DNA of 64,000 nucleotides from CBDCYS01 sp965226185 (lineage in GTDB: Bacteria; Acidobacteriota; Terriglobia; Bryobacterales; UBA6623). Of this stretch, positions 24,085 through 33,700 are shown one piece after another. The notes beneath the pieces are model-generated. The model did not search any database. It was given only the letters and a program-made list of their open reading frames with translations, and was not told the DNA's origin. Each line of letters starts with the position of its first letter. Position 1 is the first letter of the stretch. The stretch covers positions 2,232,001 to 2,296,000 of the forward strand of contig CBDDCT010000007.1 in the NCBI GenBank assembly GCA_965226185.1, given 5' to 3'. The translations under genes and the position numbers were made by a program.

Positions 24085-25827
24085 ATGAAACGTTGGGAAT
24101 ACCGCCAATTCGCTCCAGCCGAGGCGGACCGGCTTCAAGCGGAGCATGGTATCAGCCGCCTTTTGGCAGTGCTGTTGGTACAGCGTGGCATCAGCGATCC
24201 CGAGCAGGCCGGCCGCTTTCTCCAGCCGAGCCTTTCGCATCTTCACGATCCCTATCGCATGCAGGGAATGCGGCAAGCGGTTGAGCGGCTCCGGCGGGCC
24301 ATCGCGAATCAAGAACGCATTCTCATCTATGGCGACTATGACGTGGACGGCACAACGTCGGTCGTGGTGCTTCGCAAGGCGATCGAGCTGGCCGGGGGCG
24401 AAGCGGACTTTCACGTACCGCACCGCGTCAAGGAAGGCTACGGCATGCGCCGGGAGGTCATCGAGCAAGCCTCCCGCGACCAGGTTCGCCTGCTCATCAG
24501 CGTTGACACGGGCATTCGCGAGAGTGGGGTCGTCGATCGGGCCAATGAACTGGGGATCGATTGCATTATCACCGATCACCACCTGCCGGAGTCGGCGGTT
24601 CCCCGGGCGCTGGCGGTGCTCAACCCAAACCAGCCTGGGTGCGGCTACCCGGACAAGAACCTGTGCGGGGTCGGAGTCGCCTTCAAACTGGCGCAAGCGC
24701 TTCTTGCGGGCCTCGAGTGGCCGCCCGCGAAGCTGGAACGAGTTCTGGAGTCGATGCTGAAGATCGTCGCCATCGGTACGATTGCCGACGTCGTGCCGCT
24801 GCTTGGCGAGAATCGCGTTTTCTCCAAAATCGGACTTGCCGGGCTGCGGGAACCTCGTAATATCGGGCTACAGGCTTTGCTGGGCGTTGCCGGTTTCTCA
24901 CGGGCGAAGCTGCCCAGCGCCGGAGACGTGGCTTTCCGTGTCGCCCCCCGCCTCAACGCCGCCGGCCGCATGGATACGGCTCGCGACGTGATCGAATTGT
25001 TCACCACTCCCGACGCGGACCGGGCCGCGGCCATCGCTCAAAAACTGAACGGGCTTAACAGCGACCGCCAGCGCGCTGAACAGGAAATCGCCAGCGAGAT
25101 TATCGAGCGGCTGCGAGAGATCCCCCCACCGAGCGCGGCGCCTTTTATTGTCGAAGCGGGCGAGGGCTGGCATGCGGGCGTGATCGGGATTGTCGCCAGC
25201 CGGATTGTGGAGCGCTTTCATCGTCCCACGCTGGTACTGAGTTGCAACTCCGATGAGGGCTTGGCGACGGGGTCGGGCCGGAGTATCCGGGCCTTTCATC
25301 TGCTGGAGGCGCTGGAGTCCGCGGCGGATCTGTTCGTTCGCTTCGGCGGCCACCGCCAAGCCGCCGGCTGCACGCTGGAGATCGATCGCATTGACGAGCT
25401 GCGGCAGCGCCTCAATTCCCATGCGGGGGAGGTCCTCAAAGCCGCCGATTTCATCCCCACGTTGCAGCTTGATGCGGAGTTGCCCTTCCGCTCGATTCAT
25501 GACCAGACGATGGCCGAGCTGGCACAATTGGCTCCACACGGGTTGGCCAACCCATCCCCGCGCTTTTCCACTCCGAATGTTCGGCTGGCGGCCGATCCCA
25601 GGATCATAAAGGAAAGGCACCTCAAGCTGAGGGTCGAAAACGAAAGCATGACCTTTGACGCCATCGGCTGGCGAATGGCGGAACGGGCGAGGGGACTTCG
25701 CCGCGACACGCGCCTTGACGCCGCCTATACCATTGAAGCCGACGAATACAACGGCGGCTGGCAGTTGGTGCTCGAAGACTTTCGCGAAGCAAGAGGCGTT
25801 CCGATGGCAGCGAATTCCGCCGGATGA
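24085..25827 (+). CDS. recJ: Single-stranded-DNA-specific exonuclease RecJ
   Basis: A 580-residue DHH-superfamily 5'-3' exonuclease of recombination and mismatch repair. Motifs in order: 'ILIYGDYDVDGTTSVVVL' (motif I), 'ISVDTGI' (II), 'DCIITDHHLPE' (DHH, III), 'NLCGVGVAFKLAQAL' (IV), 'APRLNAAGRMD', 'WHAGVIGIVASRIVERFHRP' and the DHHA1 element 'FGGHRQAAGCTLE'. The C-terminal OB fold follows. Length matches the family. It has no clear ribosome-binding site; the start follows the repeat-filled gap. Confidence 0.96.
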   Translation: MKRWEYRQFAPAEADRLQAEHGISRLLAVLLVQRGISDPEQAGRFLQPSLSHLHDPYRMQGMRQAVERLRRAIANQERILIYGDYDVDGTTSVVVLRKAIELAGGEADFHVPHRVKEGYGMRREVIEQASRDQVRLLISVDTGIRESGVVDRANELGIDCIITDHHLPESAVPRALAVLNPNQPGCGYPDKNLCGVGVAFKLAQALLAGLEWPPAKLERVLESMLKIVAIGTIADVVPLLGENRVFSKIGLAGLREPRNIGLQALLGVAGFSRAKLPSAGDVAFRVAPRLNAAGRMDTARDVIELFTTPDADRAAAIAQKLNGLNSDRQRAEQEIASEIIERLREIPPPSAAPFIVEAGEGWHAGVIGIVASRIVERFHRPTLVLSCNSDEGLATGSGRSIRAFHLLEALESAADLFVRFGGHRQAAGCTLEIDRIDELRQRLNSHAGEVLKAADFIPTLQLDAELPFRSIHDQTMAELAQLAPHGLANPSPRFSTPNVRLAADPRIIKERHLKLRVENESMTFDAIGWRMAERARGLRRDTRLDAAYTIEADEYNGGWQLVLEDFREARGVPMAANSAG

Positions 25828-25868
25828 TGTTCTTGCCAAAAGTGGCGGAAAGCACGGAAACGAAACTC

Positions 25869-25996
25869 AGAGTCGCGCGCGTCAGCAAGCGGTTGACGCA
25901 ATTGAATAATCGCCCGCCAGGGAAACCCAAAAACTCGAGCGCGCCGTGCTGTGGATCGATCCGTGCGAAATAACCGCTTGCTGATGCGCGCGGCTC
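25869..25996. repeat. Inverted repeat between recJ and hemG
   Basis: AGAGTCGCGCGCGTCAGCAAGCGGTT (25869-25894) and the reverse complement of 25972-25996 differ at only two positions. They enclose about 77 bp. The arms are related to the GAGCCGTGACCG repeats upstream, so this looks like a paired form of the same dispersed family. Confidence 0.7.
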
Positions 25997-26056
25997 CAGC
26001 GATGCGCCGCGGGCGTTCATGGATACCCTAGAGAAGGCGACACGCCATCATCCACA

Positions 26057-27445
26057 ATGAAGCGGATCGCGATTGTCGGCGGCGGCATCTCGGGCCTCTC
26101 GGCGGCCTACTATCTGGCGAAGGCGGGGCACGACTGCACTTTGATTGAGGCGCAGCCGCGGCTTGGCGGCGTGATCCAAACCGAGCAGGTCGACGGCTGC
26201 GTTATCGAGGCTGGTCCCGACAGCTTCATCGCCCAAAAGCCCTGGGCGATGGATTTGATCCGGGAGTTGGGTATCGAAGATCAGGTCATCGGGTCAAACG
26301 ATCATTTGCGCAAGACGTTTGTTTTGCGGGGAGGCCGCTTGATTCCCTTGCCTGATGGTGTTCAGTTCATGGCGCCGACGAAAGTGATGCCGATGATCAC
26401 GACGCCGCTGCTGGGGTTTCGGTCGAAAGCCAAGATGGCGATGGAGTGGTTCCGGCGGCCGGCGGAGGTGAGCCGTGACCGCTCGGTCGCGGAGTTTGTG
26501 AAAGAACACTACGGCTCCGAGGTCAATGAGTATTTGGCCCAGCCGATGCTGGCCGGCGTCTACGGAGGGTCTCCCGAAAAGCTCAGTGTGAATAGCGTCT
26601 TGCCACGGTTTGTGGAACTGGAGAGGCGCTACGGCAGTGTGGGCCGCGGGCTCCTCCGGGCCATGTCGCGATCACAAAGCGGCAAAGCAGCGGGAAGCCC
26701 CAACAGCGGCCCGCGGTCGCTGTTTCTGAGTTTGCGCGGGGGCATGCAGCAACTGACCGGCACTCTCTCCGAACGGCTCGATGGCCGGGTGCGCGTTGTC
26801 ACAGCGGCCGTAGGCACGATAGAAGGAAGACCGGGCGCTTTTCAACTCAAGACGGGCGGCGACACGATCTCGGCGGACGAAGTCGTGCTGGCGACACGCG
26901 CCTACCAGGCAGCCGAGCTACTTCAGCAAATGGACTCGCGCCTGGCCGATCTGCTGGCGGGCATCCGCTACACTTCGTCGGTTACGGTGAACTTGCTCTA
27001 TGCTCGGCCGCCTTTCGAGCACGGGCTCGAGGGTTTCGGTTTTCTCATCCCAAGAGCCGAGCAGCGGCTGCTCACCGCCTGCACCTGGGTGAACACCAAG
27101 TTCCCACACCGGGCAACGGCGGATCGCGCTGTCTTGCGAAGTTTTCTCTCGGGCCGGGAAGCAGAGCAGGCCTCTTCCTCCCCGGATGCCGAGGTTGCCA
27201 ATCTGGCGCATCAAGAACTGAGTCAACTGATGCATTTCAGCACTGAGCCGGCAACGCAGCGCGTCTACCGCTGGGAACGCGCCATGGCGCAGTACGAGGT
27301 GGGCCATCAGAAGTGCATCGAGGAAGTCGAGTCGCGGCTGGCCAACCTGCCCGGCTTGCATCTGAGCGGCAATGCCTTTGCAGGCATCGGCATCCCGGAC
27401 TGCATCCGCCGAAGCAAGATGGTCGCGGAGCTGATTGGGCCCTAA
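26057..27445 (+). CDS. hemG: Protoporphyrinogen oxidase (oxygen-dependent, HemG/HemY type)
   Basis: A 462-residue flavoprotein that oxidises protoporphyrinogen IX to protoporphyrin IX or, in the coproporphyrin branch, coproporphyrinogen III. The N-terminus has the FAD fold 'IAIVGGGISGLSAAYYLAKAGHD' with 'LIEAQPRLGGVIQTEQVDG' and 'IEAGPDSFIAQKPWAMDL', typical of this family. The C-terminus ends with 'LSGNAFAGIGIPDCIRRSK', the conserved FAD-contact block. Length fits. No other heme gene is in the window. A group II intron lies only 6 bp beyond its stop, on the other strand, so read-through transcripts would be antisense to the intron. Confidence 0.93.
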   Translation: MKRIAIVGGGISGLSAAYYLAKAGHDCTLIEAQPRLGGVIQTEQVDGCVIEAGPDSFIAQKPWAMDLIRELGIEDQVIGSNDHLRKTFVLRGGRLIPLPDGVQFMAPTKVMPMITTPLLGFRSKAKMAMEWFRRPAEVSRDRSVAEFVKEHYGSEVNEYLAQPMLAGVYGGSPEKLSVNSVLPRFVELERRYGSVGRGLLRAMSRSQSGKAAGSPNSGPRSLFLSLRGGMQQLTGTLSERLDGRVRVVTAAVGTIEGRPGAFQLKTGGDTISADEVVLATRAYQAAELLQQMDSRLADLLAGIRYTSSVTVNLLYARPPFEHGLEGFGFLIPRAEQRLLTACTWVNTKFPHRATADRAVLRSFLSGREAEQASSSPDAEVANLAHQELSQLMHFSTEPATQRVYRWERAMAQYEVGHQKCIEEVESRLANLPGLHLSGNAFAGIGIPDCIRRSKMVAELIGP

Positions 27446-27451
27446 CCGCCG

Positions 27452-29350
27452 ATCGGGTCGGGTACCGGGGATTGCGCCCCGGCACCCTCCCACACCACCG
27501 GACGTACGGTTTTCCGTATCCGGCGGTTGGACCCGGCGGCTTACCTGCTGGCCGCGAGATCCGATGGCATCACGAATCCATAACGCTGCAAATTGCGTTT
27601 CGACAGGGCCGTGTGCATCATCGCCCGCGCCGCGACGAACCAAGCGCCTCGACGCGTCGGCACATAGCGCAGCATCCGCTCGGGCACGCCCAAGCACCGC
27701 AAGGCGCGGCAGCGACCCCGCACACTGTGCCAGCGCAGCCAGAAGCATTTCCGTATGTGCCGCCGAATCCAGCCTTCCAGCCGAAAGATCGCGCGCCGTT
27801 CCTCGGCCAGCCGGTAATAACCCCACCAGCCGATCACGTACCGCCGCCACTCGTCGCGTAATTCCCGACTCGTGATACCGCGGCAACTGCGCCATATCTC
27901 TCGCACCTTCTGCTTGAATCGCTCGACACTTTGCGGAGCCACTTCTCGTTGCCCCCGCCGGTTGATGCGAAACCCCAGAAACTTGCGCTCCCAGGGACGC
28001 CCCGCCCCGCTTTTCGCCTCGTTCACTTCGAGTCGCAGATGTTGCTCGATCCAGTTCCAGATCCCCGCCAGCACTCGCTTCGCCGCCGCCTCGCTGCTAA
28101 CATATACGTTACAGTCATCGGCGTAACGGCAGAAGCTCAGCCCCCGGTTCTCCAGTTCCCGATCGAGCGCATCCAGGTAGATGTTCGCCAGCAAAGGAGA
28201 CAGCGGCCCGCCCTGCGGCGTGCCCTCCTCGCTTTTGACCAGCACCCCGTTCAGCAGTACTCCGGCCCTCAAATACCGACCTATCAATCTTAAGATCCTT
28301 TTGTCCCGAATCACTGGCGCGATCCGTCGCATCAGAATGTCGTGGTTGACGTGGTCGAAGAACTTGGCGATGTCAATATCCACCACCCAGTCCTGGCCCT
28401 CGCGGACGTATCCCTGCGCCGCTCGCACCGCCTCGTGCGCGCTCCGCCCCGGCCGAAATCCGTAGCTGGACTCGCTGAACATCGGTTCCAAGATCGGCGT
28501 CAAAACTTGCAGCAACGCTTGCCGCAGCAGCCGGTCCATCACCGTCGGGATGCCCAACAGCCGTTGGCCTCCGTGCGGTTTGGGTATCTCTACCCGCCGC
28601 ACCGGGCTCGGCGTCCAGCGCCCCGCCAGCAGTTTCGCCCGGATCTTCTCACCGTGGCGTGCATAGTGGGATTCGAGTTGGTCGGTGGTCATGCCGTCGA
28701 TGCCCGCCGCGCCGCGGTTGCGTTTTACCGCCCCCAGCGCACGCCGCACGTTCTCTTCGGCCGCCACTTGTTCCATCAGATCGTCGTGCATCACTTTCTG
28801 TCGGGAGTCTCGCGGCTCACGCTCGGGTTCCCGCCAGCGTCGGCCCGCCGCGGTTCGACCGCTTCTGCCTTCGCCTGCTCCCCGTCTCGTTCCCCCAGCG
28901 GGGAAGGACCTGGCGGTCCGGGACTCCGGGAAACCTCTTCGACGCTGTGCCAGTCGCTCCTCTAGCTTTGCTCCTTGGCCCTTCAGCCCTTCGCTCCAGC
29001 GGCGTTAGCCGCCTTCTCGGCTACTACGGCGTCTGCTGACTTCTCCCCCGCTCTCACGGGGGAGCTCTCCCCAGGTAAGGCGCTGATTCTGTTCCTTCGT
29101 GCCGTCCGGCTCTACCTCGCACGTCTTCGTATGGATTTTGGGCTTCGCGGTGGCCAGCACGCTTACCGCCCGTACGCGGCCTCTCTGCCGGTTTGTGTTC
29201 CTACAGTCGAAGTATTTGTTCCCCGCTTCCTTCGGCTTTCACCGTGCGGCTTGAGCCCCCCGACTTCCGCTCTGCGGTTCCCTACGGTTACCTCCATCGG
29301 TCCCGGCAGGATCGTTTCATCCTGCTAGAATCAGCCCATGCTGGGCACAC
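27452..29350 (-). mobile_element. Group II intron (about 1.9 kb) with maturase
   Basis: The 5' end on the minus strand reads GTGTGCCCAGCATGGGC, the expected GUGYG start, at 29350, followed by structured sequence (CTAGCAGGATGAAACGATCCTGC and so on). Downstream of the maturase ORF a domain V-like hairpin reads CCGGATACGGAAAACCGTACGTCCGG, followed by a domain VI stem and a likely 3' end CCCGAT at 27452. The ORF sits inside as expected (domain IV). The insertion point lies directly after two hairpins that follow a minus-strand gene, in line with hairpin- or terminator-targeted introns of class IIC; class assignment is inference. Confidence 0.85.
27541..28794 (-). CDS. ltrA: Group II intron reverse transcriptase/maturase
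   Basis: A 417-residue protein. The reverse-transcriptase blocks are intact: 'RNRGAAGIDGMT', 'VRRVEIPKPHGGQRLLGIPT', 'FSESSYGFRPGRSAHEAV', 'VVDIDIAKFFDHVNHDIL', 'GTPQGGPLSPLLANIYLD', 'FCRYADDCNVYV' (active-site YADD) and 'FLGFRINRRG'. The maturase X/GIIM domain follows ('WGYYRLAEERRAIFRLEGWI'). It ends after 'GFVMPSDLA' with no HNH endonuclease domain, which fits compact introns that prime from the replication fork. Enclosed in the intron at 27452-29350. Confidence 0.95.
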   Translation of the reverse strand: MMHDDLMEQVAAEENVRRALGAVKRNRGAAGIDGMTTDQLESHYARHGEKIRAKLLAGRWTPSPVRRVEIPKPHGGQRLLGIPTVMDRLLRQALLQVLTPILEPMFSESSYGFRPGRSAHEAVRAAQGYVREGQDWVVDIDIAKFFDHVNHDILMRRIAPVIRDKRILRLIGRYLRAGVLLNGVLVKSEEGTPQGGPLSPLLANIYLDALDRELENRGLSFCRYADDCNVYVSSEAAAKRVLAGIWNWIEQHLRLEVNEAKSGAGRPWERKFLGFRINRRGQREVAPQSVERFKQKVREIWRSCRGITSRELRDEWRRYVIGWWGYYRLAEERRAIFRLEGWIRRHIRKCFWLRWHSVRGRCRALRCLGVPERMLRYVPTRRGAWFVAARAMMHTALSKRNLQRYGFVMPSDLAASR

Positions 29351-29354
29351 TGGC

Positions 29355-29394
29355 GCACGTCTCCAGACGTGCCGTGTCGCCATTCTTGGCGACA
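29355..29394 (-). other. Two perfect hairpins immediately 5' of the intron insertion point
   Basis: On the minus strand TGTCGCCA-AGAA-TGGCGACA (29375-29394) and GCACGTC-TGGA-GACGTGC (29355-29372) are consecutive perfect stem-loops, located 35 bp after the stop of the DUF481 gene. The intron begins 5 bp beyond the second one. They may have been that gene's terminator and are the probable recognition structure for the intron. Confidence 0.65.
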
Positions 29395-29429
29395 TGTCTT
29401 CCCGCCAAACCGGCGCCCGTGCCGCCCCA

Positions 29430-30464
29430 TCAAAACGTGAGGCCAAAGGCGCTGACCAGCCCGTAGTCGTTGCGCTGAACAGGCAGGGGCGGGGCGCTAT
29501 CGAAGCGGTCAAACAAGCTGAGGCTCCAGGTAAGCTGGCTCAGCAGCGGGACCCGCATTGTGCTGTCGTACTCGATCCTGTACCTCCCCGACTGTGTCAG
29601 GTTCGGGTAGAATCTCGCGTCGGTACTGAGTTCCACCCGTCCGAACAGCAAGCTTTTCCATTCAATCTGGCCCAGGGCTTCGCCGGACGAAAGGTCCACA
29701 CCGTCTTGGAATCGCTCCTTGGTGAACGTTAATCCCCCTCTGATCGACAGTTCCGTATTCTTGTTCTTGACCAGGCGCCAACCGAGCCCGCCGCCCGTGA
29801 TGGTCCGCAGATCGAGTTGCTGCCGGTCATTCCGCTCCAGCCCCGCGAGGAGAAAGGCCAGCGCTCGCTCGCCGAGGAAGCGGTCGTAGCGGCCGTTGAT
29901 GGCATGACGGCTCGTTGAAGGAGCGTCGTCTTGGCGGCTAAAGATGGAACTGGCGGTTACCTGGGCTTTGTACTTTTCCCGGGCGTAGTCCCCCCGAATG
30001 CCCAGCGACGACTGAGTCAGATCCGCGTTGCCTCGCGTGAAGCTGTATCCGGCATCGATCGCCCCGTCCAGCCGCCGCCAGAAACTCGGAGGTTCCCCGT
30101 CGCTGAGTGGTACGAGCCCCGTCACTTCGGCGGGCGGGATGCTTTCTCTCTCGGCATCCGTGACAACCTCCAGCGTGTGCGGTGATCGCCGAAGCGTTCC
30201 CGTGTATCGTCTGCCCGACTGGGTCAGAATCTCGAACTGCTGATCCGTGTCCAACTCCCGAACCTTGTCCCAGTCGATCTGAACCGTTCCGGCGTAGTCT
30301 GTTTTCAGAGCGAGTTTTCCCTTATCAAGGCTTGAGATTTCTCCTGTCAAACGGTCTCCATTGGAGAGCACGACGGTGGCAGGATGGAGTTGATTTGCGG
30401 CGCCGATCGCGATGGTGACGACAAGGGCGAGCCTAAGAGCGAAGGTGCTGCCGACGACATACAT
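29430..30464 (-). CDS. DUF481 outer-membrane beta-barrel protein
   Basis: A 344-residue protein with GGAGGATTTACTAG before the ATG. A leader ends near residue 28. Residues about 30-115 are a strand-rich domain ('VVLSNGDRLTGEISSLDKGKL', 'VQIDWDKVRELDTD') typical of the soluble part preceding DUF481. From about 130 the barrel begins ('RLDGAIDAGYSFTRGNADLT') and the protein ends in F ('GLVSAFGLTF'), the usual outer-membrane C-terminal aromatic. Alternating aromatic strands run throughout. Function unknown (salt-induced outer-membrane protein family). It sits downstream of the TonB-dependent receptor on the same strand, with a terminator between. Confidence 0.85.
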   Translation of the reverse strand: MYVVGSTFALRLALVVTIAIGAANQLHPATVVLSNGDRLTGEISSLDKGKLALKTDYAGTVQIDWDKVRELDTDQQFEILTQSGRRYTGTLRRSPHTLEVVTDAERESIPPAEVTGLVPLSDGEPPSFWRRLDGAIDAGYSFTRGNADLTQSSLGIRGDYAREKYKAQVTASSIFSRQDDAPSTSRHAINGRYDRFLGERALAFLLAGLERNDRQQLDLRTITGGGLGWRLVKNKNTELSIRGGLTFTKERFQDGVDLSSGEALGQIEWKSLLFGRVELSTDARFYPNLTQSGRYRIEYDSTMRVPLLSQLTWSLSLFDRFDSAPPLPVQRNDYGLVSAFGLTF

Positions 30465-30656
30465 CTAGTAAATCCTCCAGATTCGAAACCGGCACGCGGA
30501 ACCCTTTGCAGGCCGGGGGTTTGGGCTGACTTACAAGTCTGCCATAGCAATTGGCGGTGCGTGGTGAGACGGGGCCCGCAACGAACGTGCGGACCCGCGG
30601 ACAGGGAAATCAGGCCGCTGGCTGTTCGCGGATGGTCACGGCCCGGTTCGGGGTTT

Positions 30657-30697
30657 CGGACAATAAGAAAGCCCCGGCTCCTGGTGGAAGCCGGGGC
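30657..30697 (-). terminator. Rho-independent terminator after the TonB-dependent receptor gene
   Basis: On the minus strand GCCCCGGCT (30697-30689) pairs with AGCCGGGGC (30679-30671) around a 9-base loop and is followed by TTTCTTATTG. The 9-bp GC-rich stem plus T-rich tail sits 30 bp downstream of the receptor's stop. Confidence 0.8.
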
Positions 30698-30726
30698 ATG
30701 TTGGTGATAGAGCTATTCGGTCGAAC

Positions 30727-33700
30727 TCAGAACGAGTAGCGCAAACTCAACTGGATGTTGCGCTCGGAATCCTTGCTGGTGACTTTTCCGAACGTCGCGC
30801 TGGTCGGGTTGCGCTCCGGCTCCAGGAAAGCCGGGTAGTTGGGGAAGTTGAAGAACTCGGCGCGGAAGGTCAGCTTCTGCTTCTCGGTGATGCCGAACAC
30901 TTTGAACACGCCCAGGTTCCAATTCTGGAAGCCGGGCGAGGTGAGCGAATTGCGCGGCTGGCCGCTGGCAAAGGTTCCCGCCGCCGGCTCACTGAAGACC
31001 GCGGGGTCGAAATAGAAGTTGCTGTCCGAGGCGCCCTCGGAGAACTTCCGGTCGCCGCGGGAGAGATCCGGATCGCCGGTCAGATTCCACGGCTGGGCCG
31101 CGTTGCCGCTGCCGCTGCCGGCGTAGTCGTTGCCCCGCGTGACCGAGCGCCGGCGGCCGGTCTGGAACTGCGCCACGCCGCTCAACGCCCACCCGCCGGC
31201 CAGCTTTCCGGCCAGCGAGTTATTGTTTCGCAGGAAAGGTATCTCCCACACCCAGTTGACCACCGCCGCGTGCCGCGTATCGAAATCAGAGGGACCCCAG
31301 AAGATCGAATCGTCGAAAGGGTTCCAGATCGAATCGCGGCGCCCCGAGGCGTTGTCTTCGCTCTTGGAGAACGTGTAGGCGATCCCGTAGCTGAGACCGC
31401 TGGTGAAGCGCCGGGTGACGTCGAGCTGCAGGCTGTTGTACTCGGAGCGTGCCGCGTTCTCGCCCAGATTGAGGAAGGCGAAGCCCTTGAACGGCCGCAT
31501 GAAGTTCGTATTGATACCATCGTTGGCGGGATCGTTGCGCGTGCCGATCGGCAGCGCGTTCAGCTCGCGGACGCGCTCCATATGAATCCCGGCGCGGCCG
31601 ACGTAAGAGACCTCGACGGTCGTGTTGAACCCGATCTCGCGCTGCACGGCGACGTTCCAGTTCCAGGCTTCCGGGATCTTATACACCGGATCCATCGTCA
31701 TGAAGAACTGGGGGAACGCCGTCTGGCCGCCCCCGCCCGGATTGTCGACGAGGCCGTTCGAGAGCGACGCCATCGGCTGGAACGGCGGATTGCCTCCCAG
31801 GAAGATGTTGTCGGCCACGCCCGGCCGCGAGAAGAAACGCCCTCCTCCGGCGCGGATCACCGTCTTCGAGGTAACCTTATAGGCCAAGCCGACGCGCGGC
31901 ATGATGTTGCCCTTCTGGTACTGGCCAACATAGTTATTGCCGCCCGAGAACAGGTGATCGAACTCACCGCTGTCGGCGATGGCAACGCGCCCGCGCGCGG
32001 CGTCCGGCCAGCTTTTGCCCGGAATGAAAACGCCGTTGAAGCGGTCGCCGCTGATAACGTTACCCGTACTGGGATCCTGCACGGCGGCCTTAGAGGGATC
32101 GTAAAGGTTCGGGTCGAAGGCGGCCATGTTGCGCCACACACTGGTGTAGTACGGTGTGACGAACATGTGGCGGTAGCCCAGTTCGACCGTCAGCCGGTCG
32201 CTGGCGCGCCAGGAGTCCTGCACGAAGTAGGAGATCTGCGTGCTGCGGTAGGGCGTGTAGGCGCGAGTGCCGATCTCGGCGTAGGTCGAGTACAGGCCCA
32301 ACGCCGCGTTAGCTACGGCCAGGCCGGATCCGCCGCTGCGCTCGTCGGTGAAAGCGAAGCGGCCGTTCTGGTTGTTCGTGCCGCCCGGCACCCCGGAGGT
32401 GTTGATCTGGTCGAAATCATTCTGCCCCTGTTTGCTCCACATGGCGCCGAACTTGAAGGTATGGTTGCCGCGGACCACTGACAGGTTGTTGGCGATCTGG
32501 TAGACAGGGCCGGTCGAACTGGCCGGATACGGCCCGCCGTCGATCTGGGTGAAGCCGCCGGCGATAGCTGTCGTCGGAATCTTGATGTCAATCTCCTTCG
32601 GATCGGCAAAGACGTAGGGATAGTCGATGCCAAACTTGCCGCGATCGAAGCGCAGCCCTTCCCTCTGGATGTCGATGAAGACGCGATCGACGCTCGCCGT
32701 AGCGAGGAACTCGTTCACGACCGTCGGACTGACGGTCCAGATGTAGTTGAGCGAGGCCGTTTTGTTGGGACGGTCCCAGTCGGTCACGGCGCGGTCGAAA
32801 CCCCCGCGGAAAGCGTCCAGGCGCTTAAAGTTGTAGTTCTGGAAGCGGAAGCGGTAGGAGTGCCGGTCGGTCGGGTTGAAGTCGATTCCGATCGTCTCCT
32901 TGCGCTGGTTCGTGGGCTGCGGACGGGTCTGGAAGAAGTTGTCACTCCCGATGAGGAAGCCGGGAGTCGGCTCCGGATAGGACCTAAGCAGTCCGGTTCC
33001 GTTAGAGCTCAGCCGTGACGACGGAATGATGTTGTTGGCGAAGGGCTGGCCCGTGTCAGGGTCGTTGACGACCTCGACGTTGCTAAAGAAGGGATTTGGC
33101 CCCAGCGTTGCGCTAAAATCGCCGTTGCGCATCGCCAGCGACGGAACAGTTTGGAACGAACTCAGCTCGCGGCGCCGGCGGGCCCACTCCTGCCCCCAGG
33201 AGAAAAACAGCTTGTCTTTGCCGGTGTTCAACATGCCAGGGATGAACACCGGGCCGCTGATGTTGTAGCCAAACTGGTTGAACCTTTGCGCCTCGCGATC
33301 TTGGCCGCCGGCGTTACGACGCCAGTCGTTGGCGTCGAGTTTGTTGTTGCGGAAGAACTCGTAGACGTTGCCGTGGAAGTCGCGCTGGCCGCCCTTGGTG
33401 ATGATGCGGATCTGGCCGCCCGAGGAGCGCCCGTACTCCGCCTTGAAGTTGGCCGTCAGGATCTGAATTTCTTGCACCTGGTCGACATCGACCGCGCCGA
33501 TGGCGGTGCCGTTGGCGCGGGTGCGGGTGGCGACGGCGCCATCATGAGTGATCAGGTTGTCCTGGGTGCGCGAGCCGTTCATCGAGTAGCCGCCCGAGGT
33601 CATGTTGAAGTTGAAGCTGACCATCGAAGCGGTGCGCCGCACGCCGGGCTTGAGCAGCGCCAGCAACACCGGGTTGCGCCCGTTGAGGATGATATTGTCG

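Noticed and set aside
31270..32481. 403-codon plus-strand frame opposite the TonB-dependent receptor
   Set aside because: Mirror frame of a confirmed gene, with repetitive charged composition and no motif or ribosome-binding site.
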